From: Monosporascus cannonballus
Lineage: Eukaryota > Ascomycota > Sordariomycetes > Xylariales
DNA length: 64,000 bases
Assembly: GCA_004154925.1 (NCBI GenBank)
Contig: QJNS01000334.1
Coordinates: 1 to 64,000, forward strand
Direction of reading: 5' to 3'
Shown: positions 12,241 to 23,542 of the stretch, piece by piece
How positions within the stretch are numbered: position 1 is the first letter of the stretch
Layout: each line of letters starts with the position of its first letter
Notes under the pieces: generated by a model
Told to the model about the DNA's origin: nothing
Databases searched by the model: none
What the model saw: only the letters and a program-made list of their open reading frames with translations
Program-made: the position numbers and the translations under genes

Positions 12241-14445
12241 TAAAGCTTCAGAAACGTTGTGGAGGTTGAGTTATTAGGGAGTGTTAAAAGCGGTAGGTGT
12301 TGAAGGAGCGAAAATCGGATTCAGAAAGTGGGTAAATTCAGGAAGTGAGTGGGGAACACTAGTTTGCCTTCTGGCGTATGCAGGAGGCCCGGGGCATAGC
12401 TCCGTTGACAGCCCACCCTACTTATCTTATAGCAAGACGACTCCGGTCCATTGTAAGGCCATTCGGATGAATACATCCATCACTCTGCCGCGCTCACAAT
12501 GACAACCAGACATCACGTAATCAAGCGAAACCGCTTCAACCTCAGTAGGGCTTCACGAAACGATCTTCTACTACTCTACTATGACACAAACATTGAAGAC
12601 AACCGTATCTATTATCCAATACAATCAATACCATCACCCTCTCCTTGATAGATCGATGTCTCCCTTGGGCACCTACATGCCGTCCGCAGGGCAAGGTAGC
12701 GGTACCCGAGATAATGGTCCACTTCCCAATGCCGTTGGCAGTTGGCCGCTATTCCAAGTTGGTGGTACTTAGTAGTACTGGTACTGACAGCCTGCGTGTC
12801 TGCAGTACATACAGTACCTTCAGGAAGAAGGGAACTTGTTTCAGATACGGCGATTGAAACTACGCCCGTCTTCGTCAGAGGCGTAGGAATCCCTCGCAAA
12901 TATTGCTAACAGGAGAATTCCGCTTGCCATTCTGTTGTGCTCTCAGACATCCCCGTTTGTTATGACATCATCGCTTCCTGCACCGACAGGGTTCTGTTCC
13001 TCCCCGATCTTCCCCGGCCGGACGACCCTGGCCCGGATTGTTCTTCGGCCGGTATCCCCGCTATCCCGCCATGTCTATCCCCGGGCGTGGCCGGATTATA
13101 TGGTCCGGCGAGGCAACCAATGACAACCAATGATCGGGCGGATCGGACTTCGCTTTTACTCGATCCCACGAACAAAAAAAGCAAAAAGCTACAAGAAGGA
13201 TCCTGGGCCCTAGACTACGGGTCACTTAGGAGGGGTAGATCTGAACATCTTTAGAACCCACTCGGTCTTAGATTGGGAAATGACCATTACGTTGGTTATA
13301 GTTTGAACTTTGGTCTCACCATATAAGTGGGAGGCCATGTCTACTCATCTACAGCTGATGATGACCGCGCGGTAACGGGAAGCCAAGTGGGTTGTGCATT
13401 TGACGAAAGCTCGGCACCCACGGGACCACGTGAGACGTACGACGAGAATTATAGAATTCTGTTCATGTAAGGTCTTACGTGTATGGTCGATCAGGAGATC
13501 CTCAAGCAGCCATTATGTAAACCCGTGCTCGTGTTATTGGTCGCCATGCCATAAAGAAGCGAAAGATTCGTCTTGAGGTGTGTCAAGATCGTACGTTTGA
13601 AATCTGGACCAAACGCCAAGCCTGGAAAGGCGGAGAACTGCGTATTGTGGTTGCTGCGTTATTGGTCCTAATATGATATCATATTGCTATTCTCTGGATT
13701 AGGCAAAGCTCAGACGGGATGTTTGCAGCAATATGGAGGGCTCAGAATCCATCGTTAGCGATCTTGAACATTGAAGATTGGTAACAACTGATGCTACTGT
13801 AACGTTAGATTACCTAATCAGCACTCAACGGAGAGTTCCATCGCTCAGTCGCCTTCTGGTCCCCGAAGCCCCATGGAGCCTATGCCATGGCAACTGTTTG
13901 CGCCAGAGTCGCGTATAAGAATCCTTCCACGGTTCGATACCACGGCCATACGACGACATCTTTTATGGCAGTTAAGCTACAGTGCTAAGCCATGCGACGT
14001 GCGACAACTGATCCGAGGCGGAGACGCAGCCATGCAAGGAATCGACAGAAGGGCAAGGTATAGCAGCTCGGGCTTGATAGGCAACAGTAGAAAATTCAAA
14101 GCTCGGCTGCGTATCTGGATGGAATGCGCCCCTATGAATTACACGAAAGTCCACTGCTACAAGCTCTGGAATGAAGATATTGTTCAGCTTCAAAATAACT
14201 TTCAAATATCGTGTAGCAACTGAACATGCGACTTGTGAGCCCCGCTAACCCCTCATCGCGCCATCTCGTGGGACTTCGTCACTTCCGACCTCGCTACATG
14301 TGGAATATGTAGTCCACGCCCTCCGAAACCAATATTGAAATGAAGGTGCGGCGTATTTGACTATATAATAACTTCGAAATCATATCATTCCTGTCTTGTT
14401 TGAGATACGTGAGGCTTGCAAATCTTGACCTTGCCAATACTCATA
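12241..14445. other. Intergenic, no confident gene; NmrA-like gene upstream region
   Basis: Composition returns to normal. Open frames up to about 116 codons (for example 13873-14223, plus) show no domain I recognise. The last few hundred bases are the promoter of the NmrA-like gene at 14446. Confidence 0.5.
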
Positions 14446-15473
14446 ATGAGCGGATCAATTCCGTCTAACGTCCTCATTATCGGGGCCACGGGGAACATCG
14501 GGAAGTACATCACCAGCGCCATTCTCTCAGCAAGCCCTCCCGTCGCCAGGCAGGTGTCCATCTTCACGTCCCCCGGGACGACGTCTAACCCCTCCAAGCA
14601 AGAGCTCCTGTCGTCGTGGAAGTTGCAGGGACTCACGGTCATCGAGGGCGACCTCCACAACGCCGAGCAGGTCGTGAAGGCCTACGAGGGCGTCGACACG
14701 GTGGTGTCGGCGCTCGGACGGGACGGTCTGTTGGATCAGATCGAGCTGCTGAAGCTGGCGGAGGCGAGCGGCAGCGTGCAGTGGTTCTTCCCTAGCGAGT
14801 ACGGCACCGACATCGAATACGATGCCTCGTCGGCCAACGAGAAGCCGCACCAGAACAAGCTCAAGGTTCGCAGGTTCATCCGCGAGAACATCAAGAGAGT
14901 GAAGTGCACGTACGTGGTCACTGGGCCGTATATCGACATGTTCCTGAGGTTCGTTCCCGGGGCCGAAGGGGCTGGAGGGTTTGACCCCGTGTCGAAGAAG
15001 GCGGTCGTGGTCGGGAGTGGAAACGAGAAGGTGGGGTTCACGAGTATGCGAGAGTAAGTCAAAATATTACCGGTCGAATGCACATTTTCTTGGGCAAGGG
15101 AGACTAACACGAACCTCGCAGCGTTGGCAAGTTCATAGTAGCGGCGCTGAGACACCCGGAGACAGCTAGAGACAAGGCGCTCAAGGTGCAGTCTTTCGTG
15201 GCGTCCCCCAACGCTATTGTAAACGAGTTCGAGAAGCAGACGGGTACGCCATGGACGGTCAATCACACTCTCATCGAGAAGCTCGGGGAGTGGGAGAGGG
15301 AAGGGTGGGAGAGCGGCAGCCCCGTCGCGACGCTATTCACTCTCCGGCGGATCTGGGCCGAGGGCAAGACGCTGTACGAGAAGATGGACAACGAGAGCTT
15401 GGGAGTCCAGGAGGAGGACTTGGAGAGGCTGAGCACCATCGTCGAGAGGGCTCTCAAAGGAGAACCGTTTTGA
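14446..15473 (+). CDS. NmrA-like / isoflavone-reductase-family NAD(P)-dependent oxidoreductase
   Basis: Two exons, 14446-15053 and 15122-15473, give 319 residues, normal for the family. The 68-base intron has GTAAGT, a GACTAAC branch site and CAG. The protein starts MSGSIPSNVLIIGATGNIG, a Rossmann GxxGxxG dinucleotide site right after the start. It continues with a VVSALGRDGL segment and WFFPSEYGTDIEYD, typical of the PCBER/isoflavone reductase-like group of atypical short-chain dehydrogenases. Members reduce small aromatic substrates or act as redox sensors in fungi; the substrate cannot be told here. A Met ten codons earlier (14416) is in frame, but the chosen one puts the Rossmann strand at the normal distance. 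The gene is isolated, about 2.2 kb from the AT-rich block. Cytosolic location is inferred from lack of signal sequence. Confidence 0.9.
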
Positions 15474-16970
15474 TATTTGCCTACTTGCGTTCGGGCTCTG
15501 CCCGGCAGCCAATTCTTCCCTAATGAATCCACTGGATTGTGTGCCGAATACTTGTATTATATCAAAATGCCAGGGAAGGATTAGGACACGTAGGTAACAT
15601 TGGTATGAAGATAGCCCAGAGACGCGGCTTTCCAGCCAGGATAGATGTCGGACAGCGGGAAAGCCTACTTACACAGGAGCTTAACTCCAGTGTAATGGAT
15701 TTCTCCTCACGCCCATCGTATGAGCAAATTCCATTCCTTAAACCCTGCCAGATAAATATATTACAACTACGCTCCCGTCCAGTTCGTCTAGCGGAACTTC
15801 TCTTTCCAGACCGGCGATCATATAACATGCCTGGTAAATCCAGTAGGGTATCTTATGGAGCCAAGAGAAAGGCGCTGTATATGCTCTTAACCCTTGAATA
15901 TCATAATGGTCAGCACCAAACAGAGCTTCGATGACACATAGGAGAGAGTATGTTTCCCTCCCTACCCCCTTTCGCGTCTTGAACGCAAATACCTATGGCG
16001 GTGTTAGGAGGGATCTTCTGCAGAAGAACCGGTGGTAAGTCAAACATGAGCGCTCTGGCAATGACTCTTATACCAGTATGCTGGTGATCTATCCGCCAGC
16101 CTGAAACGAAGGAAGTAAGAGCTTTGAAGTTAAACGAAACGCGCAATCGAAACTGACTTCGCCGTTTATTGCAGGGAGAAGGGGGCACCCGAAGCGAAGA
16201 ATGCAAGGGAGAGGATTATCACGAGCCCAGAACCGGTGGTCGGCGTAAAACAGCCTGGATCCTAGGCGGCCATGGTCGGTGTTGAGTCTAAACGGAGGAA
16301 ATCTGATACGCTTCTGGGGCGACCGACGCCGGGGACATGAATGACTTGAGCGAGCAACAAGGTATTAGGAACAGCATAATTATAATAAGAATCCCTAAGC
16401 AAGATAAAGAGCATTACGCATATACAGCCGTCCGTGGTCGCTTCGTAGCCAAATCCTTGCAAGGGCGGCGGATTCAGGGAGTGAAAGGCAGGATGAGGAT
16501 GCGGCAGGTATGTGCACTCCATGACACTGAATCAAAGTTTGCAGGAATTATGGTGAATGTACATATAAGATATGGGATGGCTTCTCTTTTAAACTCAATG
16601 CATGGTCTCAATATTCGCCCGGGGAATACAATCACCCTGAATCGGCGCATAGATATGATACCACTATGTAGGTATGTTGTTCTAGCAACTCACAGTGCTT
16701 CGGGGGTTGAATACGCCCTCAGGCCATTGGCTGGAGGTGCACGGTACGTCCTTCTCAAGATAGAAAAATACTGGGGGTTACCCGCTAATTCAGGGTGCGA
16801 GGGCGCCTTGGGGTTCGGGACCCGCTGCAATTGAACCCCGGCATTGATACCAAAATTCTAGTCTAATTTTTTTTTCCACCTTGTTATCGCCTCAGCCTCC
16901 CAAGCAGCCTGATAAGTACACAACCATTTTGTCGCATAACAGGCGCCGCCATTGGAACTCTTAGGACATA
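15474..16970. other. Intergenic, no confident gene
   Basis: The longest frame (16337-16834, plus, 165 codons) has no domain I recognise and looks random in composition. The final part is the upstream region of the RPA43 gene, including a pyrimidine-rich stretch near 16866. Confidence 0.5.
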
Positions 16971-18482
16971 ATGTCTTCACCAGTGACGCCTGCATCCGAT
17001 CGCAGGAACAAGTCGAGCAAAAAAGAACAGAAATCTAAAAAGAGACACCGCGAGACGGCCGATAATACTGAAGCCAGCGAACGGAAGCACAAGAAGTCCA
17101 AGAGCCATGTCTCACTAGCGGATGGAGACGGTGTCGCAGCCGATCAACCTGAATCCTCAGCAGCCGCTCCACCGGCGGCCGACGAGGTTGGCGCTGCCAG
17201 GAAGAAGTCGAAGAAAGATAAGAAGGCCGACATCATCATAGACGAAGAACCTAAAGCTGAGGCCGCAGAGCGCGATGGGAAGCACAAGGAGAAGTCCAGA
17301 GAGCAGCTAGGCGGGAATGTTCAGGATGGTGCGCCTAGTAAGAAAAAGAAGAAGTCCAAGAAAGACAAGCGTAGCAATGATACCCAAGAAGGAGAGACCG
17401 CGGCGGCAGACGTAGATGTGGCACAGGCAGCCGTAGTTCTTGATAGTCAAGAGGCGCCAAGTTCGCAGCAAAAAAGGAAAAAGAAGGAAAAACGAAAGGA
17501 GAAACAGAGCGAGACCGTCCAACCAGAACCAATGGACATTGATCCCGCGCCCTCCCAGCCGACACCAGCAACCTCCCAAGCCCACGGCAACCGACCAGAC
17601 GTGTCATTTCCGTTCTTCACCCAGACTGTCTCCCAATACCTGCCGCTATTTCCTTCCGGCATGGTTGAGCCCATAGAGGGATACGCGGAGCAACATCTCA
17701 GACCGCTGCTTAACCGATATGTTCCCGCCTTCCGTGGGGTCTTACTATCGTACCGAAACCCCAGGATCGGAGAAGCTCCGGGCAAAGGCTCTCTGACAGA
17801 AGCGAGTCAGATGGAGGATACCGCGCTCCTAGAGTCTATCGACGAGTACGCCGTCGGATTTTCGTGGCTTACGGTCGAAGCGGACCTGTTCTGTCCTAAG
17901 CGCGGCAGCTGGATGGAGGGATCTCTCAACCTGCAGAGCGAGGGCTTCATCGGCGTCATCTGCTTCGGCATGTTCAACGCCTCGATCGAAGCTTCCAGAC
18001 TTCCTTCCGGCTGGAAGTGGGTAGACCTGCTATCCAAGAAGGACGGGAAGCAGCAAAACGGCAAGTCCGCAGCCGAGGCCAAGCTACCGACCCCCGAGCC
18101 CCAGGACAAGAACGAAGAAGAGGACGGCGGCACCGCCCAGGCGCATTCTACAGGCTACTGGGTGGACGAGAGCGGGTCCAAGGTGGGCGGGAAGCTGCGG
18201 TTCCGCATCAAGAACTACGAAGTCGGCTCCGTTGGCGATTACGGATACCTCAGCATCGAGGGGACGATGTTGGACGAGGAGGCGGAGAGGGCGAAGGTCG
18301 CCGAGGATATGGAGGCGGACCGGAGGCGGAAGCTCAAGCACGGCGGACTCCTGCGGAAGCCGTTCAAGCGCCTGCCCGAGTTCAGCATGACCAAGTTCGG
18401 AAAGGACGACGAACAGGAAGAAGATATACTACGTTCTAATAAGTCGAAATCCAATCGGCCCGGCACCGTCGCATCCGAGTAG
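16971..18482 (+). CDS. rpa43: DNA-directed RNA polymerase I subunit RPA43
   Basis: Single exon, 503 residues. The first ~195 residues are Lys/Glu/Ser-rich low complexity with repeated KKSKKDK blocks, suited to nucleolar localisation. The conserved part begins about residue 210 (FPFFTQTVSQYLPLFPSG), followed by the Rpb7-like N-terminal fold with a strand-rich region (VPAFRGVLLSYRNPRIGEA) and then the OB-fold region (LFCPKRGSWMEGSLNLQSEG, IGVICFGMFNASIEASRLP). A linker insertion precedes GYWVDESG and LRFRIKNYEVG, ending the OB fold. In Pol I, RPA43 pairs with RPA14 in yeast to form the stalk and contacts initiation factor Rrn3. Length exceeds yeast RPA43 because of the Lys-rich N-terminal extension and the linker, both common in moulds. 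No intron is needed. Confidence 0.93.
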   Translation: MSSPVTPASDRRNKSSKKEQKSKKRHRETADNTEASERKHKKSKSHVSLADGDGVAADQPESSAAAPPAADEVGAARKKSKKDKKADIIIDEEPKAEAAERDGKHKEKSREQLGGNVQDGAPSKKKKKSKKDKRSNDTQEGETAAADVDVAQAAVVLDSQEAPSSQQKRKKKEKRKEKQSETVQPEPMDIDPAPSQPTPATSQAHGNRPDVSFPFFTQTVSQYLPLFPSGMVEPIEGYAEQHLRPLLNRYVPAFRGVLLSYRNPRIGEAPGKGSLTEASQMEDTALLESIDEYAVGFSWLTVEADLFCPKRGSWMEGSLNLQSEGFIGVICFGMFNASIEASRLPSGWKWVDLLSKKDGKQQNGKSAAEAKLPTPEPQDKNEEEDGGTAQAHSTGYWVDESGSKVGGKLRFRIKNYEVGSVGDYGYLSIEGTMLDEEAERAKVAEDMEADRRRKLKHGGLLRKPFKRLPEFSMTKFGKDDEQEEDILRSNKSKSNRPGTVASE

Positions 18483-20053
18483 AGTGAATTGGTTGGCGGG
18501 ATGTACGTATATAAGAGAAGTGAGCGCAAGGGGTTATCAAAATAGCCAGGTGCTGTTGGCTAGGGTCAATGGCAATTCGCTCATAATGCCTTGAATCCAC
18601 TGGATCCCCTAGCGAGGGAGTGGCATTGATTGACCTGCTTGAACAGAATCAGACGCTCCTACACCACTTTATATATTTTGAACGTCCCCGACACCTTTAG
18701 TTGATCTTGATATTACCTACTGCTGGACAGTTGTCTTTCCGAACGTAATGTTCTCGGGGATTTCTCTTAGGGGGGACGAAGCTGTGCTCTCTGCCTACTG
18801 GGCTCTCCCGTTCATCGAAACCGGAGTCCGGAATCCGGAAATGCACCGCTGCATGGCAGCACCCAAGTTCCCTGCCGAGGAGAACTTTTAAAACGTACCA
18901 GTCAATCAAAACCCAACGTCTCTCCTGTGGGTTTTAACGCCTAGGGCATGTCAAAGTCCACGTCCTTGAGAGCCTTTGCCCAACATCATACCGCTAGCCA
19001 ACGCTTTCTCTTCGCTCTTGTTGAAGTTCATCGTGATATTCCTTCCAATGCGTCGTGGTCTTCCTCATAGCCGCGTTAGAGGATGCGAAGCCGGTTCGGT
19101 CCCTCCGTGGTCAAGGAAGGAGGGCGACGCTCCCTCCCTGTATACGAGTATGTGATATAATCGGTAGCGCTTTTTAGGGAACATATCGAAGTGCGTAGGA
19201 AGCTTTCTCCAGAGGCGAAACTTGGACCCCAGACGACCTGGGCTGGCTCCACGAGATGGGAGCCCTTGAACAGAGGATGACCATTGGACGGATTTAAATA
19301 GCAATAAGTGGAAAGTTTCTGATGAACTGGCACCGATAATTGATACTACTGTATAAACCGGGTTCTCTATATCACTTATAAAGGGGAACCTGAGTAGGGT
19401 ACAAAGCCCGCTTAATCGCTGTAACATCTGTTATCCCGTGATTCATCGACAAACATAGCGCATAACCTTGTAGATGCATCAACCGTTGTATATGGTGTTA
19501 CTGATTGTATCATCTTAGCAGATGTATGCGATAGGTGCATCTACCCAGCCACCAGCGACGGCCCACTCCGAGCTGAGCATCTGCGGTTAAGGTGCATTAG
19601 GTACGTACATACTAACGGTAGCCCCTAGGTAGGTACTTATTAATTCACTAAGCATTTCATGGTAACCTGCGACGGTGGCGACCTTAAATCGTAACTCAGC
19701 CCTTCTGTAAAGTGGGTACCTACTTACATTGACACCTGTATGTGGTGTATACCCACGAATACTTCGTACTGGTGGTATAGGACGACAACTCGGGGCAGAC
19801 ATTCCCACTTCACGTCCCATCGGGATTGTTGCATGCCGCATCAAACCCATTCCAGGATTCCAACGTTAGGATTTCGAGAACTCGCCCTTCGTTCACTTGA
19901 ACTTCAATGCTTATAATTCTCGCCTGTTATCCATGATTCCAGCTCGATTGCTCTACGAATACGCAAAGACTTCATCCATAAGACGCATTCTCACACCAGA
20001 TAGTTAGAGCTCTCATCTCAGTCAATAGTTACATGTCCTTCTGAAAATCGAGA
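18483..20053. other. Intergenic, no gene seen
   Basis: No recognisable coding region. The stretch carries several TAGGTACCTA-type words (near 19600, 19626 and 19715). The last few hundred bases are the transporter's promoter. Confidence 0.5.
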
Positions 20054-21699
20054 ATGCCTTCGTCGGGGTTGCAGCAGTTAGCCGGCGATGTGTCCGCCTA
20101 CTTGATCCTGTTAATCTTCGTCTCTACCTTGGGCCCGTTACAGTTTGGCTTCCATCTGGTAAGCCAAGTCATGGATTCTAACAACATCCGGCCACTCGAT
20201 TGCTCCTTTGGGGTAGCTGATATGCTGACTCTCCTACCCTCGGCTCCCAGGCTGAGCTCAATGCTCCTCAAGATGTCATCTCCTGCCGGCTGAAGAAGGC
20301 AGTGTCCTCTCGTCTCTACGCCTCCCTGAGCTCGCTCATTTCGTCCTCGAATTCCGACGTAGCGACTACCTCATCCGCCCTTCCCGACTGCATCCCGATG
20401 AATGACGCCCAATATGCCGTCGTGTCCAGTATGTTCACTCTCGGCGGGTTGCTGGGCGCTCTCACTTCGGGGCCGCTGGCTTCCGCGCGGGGTCGACTCT
20501 TGGCCATGCGCCTGACGAGCTTGTTCTACATCGTCGGTTCCGTGATTGAGACTCTCGCGGGTTCAATTGCCGTCATGTCCATCGGGCGAGTGCTCACCGG
20601 CGTGGGTGCTGGTGCCGCTACCGTCATCGTACCGCTCTACATCAGCGAGGTGGCGCCGCCGGCCGAGCGGGGCATGTTCGGTGCCATGACCCAGGTCAGC
20701 ATCTGCGTGGGCATCGTGCTGACACAGACGCTCGGGTATTTCCTCAGCTACGGGTCGGCCTGGCGGTGGATCCTGGGCGCGGGCGTCATTATAGCCGGCC
20801 TCCAGCTGTTCGGTTCGCTCTTTGTACCTGAAAGCCCGTCATGGTTGGCGGCGCATAGGAGCGTGACGCAGGCGAAGCGGACTCTGCAGAGGATCCGTGG
20901 TAGGGACTATGACATCAGCGAGGAGGTTTCTGCCTGGGGGCCCGACTTGGGAATCCAGGAGGAGCAGGAGGCGCTGCTTGGTGATTCGAGCTCTAGGGGG
21001 ACGGCGGGAGGCAACAAGCCGAGCGGTGGGAAGACCGACCGAAACCTCGGCTTCTTTGAAGTCGTCCGTGATCCCCTCTACCGCCCGGCAATCTTGGCTT
21101 GTGTGGGAGTCATGGTTTCACAGCAGCTGTGCGGTATCAACTCCATTGTCATGTACTCGGTCTCTTTGCTGCGGGATCTCCTCCCCATTAGCTCCGCGCT
21201 GTTGACCATTGTCGTGTCAGCTATTAACCTGATCACCACGCTTGCATGCTCGCCGTTACCGGACAAGCTCGGTCGCAAGACGTGTCTCCTCACCTCGATC
21301 GTAGGGCAGGGCTCAAGCTCCCTCGGCCTGGCCCTGTCCATCATGTTCGGCGCCAAAATCCTCTCGGCCATCATGGTCTTGCTGTTCGTGGCGTTCTTCG
21401 CCGTCGGACTGGGTCCCGTGCCGTTCATCCTCGCATCAGAGCTAGTCGGCCAGGAGGCCGTCGGAGCCACGCAGTCCTGGTGCCTGGGGGCTAGCTACGT
21501 CGCTACTTTCCTTGTAGCGCAATTCTTCCCGATTGTCAACGTGGCGTTGAACGAGCGCCTCGGGGGTGCCGGCTGGGTCTACTTCATATTCGCCGCGTTG
21601 GCTGCCCTGTGTGGACTGTTCGTGCTCTGGCGGGTGCCAGAATCGAAGGGGAAGAGGGATGCTGATGAGGTGTGGGGAAGGACGCGACGCATCGATTAG
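20054..21699 (+). CDS. MFS sugar-type transporter (Vps73-like)
   Basis: Two exons, 20054-20158 and 20251-21699, give 517 residues. The 92-base intron has GTAAGC, a GCTGAC branch and CAG, and its removal joins GFHL to AELNAPQD, a hallmark of the Vps73-like fungal subgroup of the sugar porter family. Family motifs follow: GPLASARGRLLAMR (about 115), GRVLTGVGAG..PLYISEVAP (about 146), PESPSWL (about 227), LPDKLGRK (about 369) and PESKGK near the C terminus, with twelve predicted membrane helices. The substrate is unknown; relatives localise to plasma membrane or vacuole. It ends 137 bases from the convergent racemase-like gene, which does not by itself imply a functional link. Without the intron the first helix is lost, so a start at 20302 would be wrong. 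Confidence 0.93.
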
Positions 21700-21836
21700 G
21701 TTAGACGCCTAGAAACCGTCGCTGGTTAGATGCATAGAACGATCTTCGTGCCACTTATGTATAGCTCATTTTGAAAGATACTATACGGAACTAGCACGTC
21801 TCTGTTTTATTCCTCTTACTCTCGCGCTCCTGCCGT

Positions 21837-22694
21837 TCATCCGCGCTGCCCACGTAACCTCTGTTGTTTGATCATCATTTCAAGCTGCATGATGCCCGCC
21901 CTCACGCCGTCTAAGACGTGCAGCTCGTCGTACGCGAAGCGCTCCCCGACCTCCTCGGCCGCGGCGCTGCGTATGATCTCCTCGAGCCCGGCCATGCCCG
22001 CGCACCCCATGACGACGACGGTCGTCCGCCCTCCCTTTAACAGGCGTTTTGTGGCCTCCTTCAGCTTCTCACGTATCACCTCGGGCGAAACGCCGCTGTG
22101 GAAATCGGAGGCGTTTAGACCCGTAGATTCGACGCCTGCAAAGCGGGAGCTCGGGTCCAACGTGGGGGAGGAGGAGGAGCCCAGGAACGCCTGTACGCCG
22201 TCAGCCAGGTGCTCCTCCCAGAACTTGCCCGTCGTCACGATGCCCCATTGCTGCTGCTGTTCGTCGTTTTCGGGAGAGGAGGAAGAGGTCGAGAGTGACC
22301 CGGGAGCGGGCAGCAGCGAGAGCGCCGCCAGGACGCTCGCCTCGAAGATGCCCGTCACGGCGCGCCTGCTGTCCCGCAGTTCCCGGACCAGCGGGTGCAC
22401 GCTGTAGCAGGCGATGAGGACGCCGTCGTAGGCGGTAGGGCGTTCGCCGGGATCCCGGTCCTCGGACTGCAAATCAGCCAGCACGACCTCGGTGCTCCGG
22501 GCGATGTCGGCGGCGTCGTCGATGCTCCGGGGGGCTGCCGGGGGCGCCGTATAGGTGTGAATCTCGGTCGAGTAGGGCAGGTCGAGGTCCGGGTCGCTGA
22601 TGGCTGCTCGCATGCCGCCCGTCATGGGCTGCGAGGAGTTGGGGTTCAGGACCAGGATCCTGGTCGTCTTGCCCCGGATGCGTTCGGATGACAT
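21837..22694 (-). CDS. Asp/Glu/hydantoin racemase superfamily protein (Dcg1-like)
   Basis: The frame from 22694 gives 285 residues. ILVLNPNSSQPMT at the N terminus is the phosphate-loop-like opening of the Asp/Glu/hydantoin racemase family. The two cysteines expected in a cofactor-independent racemase are present, in DGVLIACYSVHPLV and VVMGCAGMAGL. The fungal Dcg1-like group is linked to allantoin or hydantoin metabolism, though the substrate here is unproven. The same frame extends upstream to 22766, adding a His-rich run encoded by a GGT/CAC microsatellite at about 22719-22742; I prefer the inner Met because the conserved fold starts about 13 residues after it. Ser-rich insertions lengthen the middle. 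It is divergent from arp2 across an 848-base shared upstream region. Confidence 0.85.
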   Translation of the reverse strand: MSSERIRGKTTRILVLNPNSSQPMTGGMRAAISDPDLDLPYSTEIHTYTAPPAAPRSIDDAADIARSTEVVLADLQSEDRDPGERPTAYDGVLIACYSVHPLVRELRDSRRAVTGIFEASVLAALSLLPAPGSLSTSSSSPENDEQQQQWGIVTTGKFWEEHLADGVQAFLGSSSSPTLDPSSRFAGVESTGLNASDFHSGVSPEVIREKLKEATKRLLKGGRTTVVVMGCAGMAGLEEIIRSAAAEEVGERFAYDELHVLDGVRAGIMQLEMMIKQQRLRGQRG

Positions 22695-23542
22695 TGTTCT
22701 TGGCGACGGTGCTGCGTCGTGGTGGTGGTGGTGGTGGTGACGGTGGTGGATATGTGGGAGCCTCACTCGCTGGCTTTAAATGACCTTTTATTGAACGTAA
22801 TGAAGACGGTGGGCTAGATCCTTTGAGTTATGCCACTGGTCTCTTGAACTACATCGGAACCTCTTTGGTGTTGCACATCCGAGTAGGTCAACACTGGATG
22901 CCATACATCCCGCCCCATTTTTGATAGGTCCCTCTCAAGTTTGCATCGCCACAGAAACATAATGGAGATCTCTCTTTATTACTTTAGGCACCTGAGTACC
23001 TAGGACGTCAACTCCAGCCGGAGACTGAACTCCTCCTGTCCCGTCTGCGGGCCATTGTCGACTTATTTATTAGCTTGAACCGTGGGGTTTGTATTGGGGG
23101 TTTGTGTAGTAGGTACCTAGACTGATGTGGGGGAGGTGTCAGCCAAGTTAGTTCAAGGGAGCTTCGTAGGTACCTAGGTACCAGAGGCACCCTATTCCCC
23201 TTACAAGGTGATGTGGCTGGTGAATGCCTGGGTACCCATAAATCCCACCAAGCCACGCCGTCATGACGAACCACCAGCCTCATCCCTCCAAGCCACAGGA
23301 GCGACGACTGCCTCAACCACCTCATGGTCCATCCGCCCATACAGCAGCAGCTCCCTCTCGCACCAGACCGACCCCTCCACAAGCTGCGTTGTTATTATAC
23401 CTACCTAGCCTTGGGTACCGAGCGAGTTGCATATACAGCTCCAGGCGACCTCTACGAGCAGGAGGGGGCTCTCAGTCGGATCATCATCAACCGGGCATCG
23501 CCTGGAATCTCTCTCTCCTGCCTGTTGCCGACGTTGGGAATC
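22695..23542. promoter_or_regulatory. Divergent intergenic region between racemase-like gene and arp2
   Basis: Both flanking genes start outward from this 848-base stretch, so it must hold two promoters. It contains palindromic words of the TACCTAGGTA type near 22990, 23108 and 23166; the one at 23166 extends to GGTACCTAGGTACCAG and recurs at 28808. Several short frames here overlap the arp2 leader and could act as upstream ORFs (inference). Confidence 0.5.

Noticed and set aside
13873..14223. 116-codon plus-strand frame upstream of the NmrA-like gene
   Set aside because: No recognisable family; overlaps another open frame on the opposite strand and looks like chance.
14416..14445. Upstream in-frame Met for the NmrA-like gene
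   Set aside because: Would put ten extra hydrophobic residues before the Rossmann strand; the second Met fits the family better.
16337..16834. 165-codon plus-strand frame
   Set aside because: No domain, no helical or hydrophobic pattern, random-looking composition and no conserved start context; kept as intergenic.
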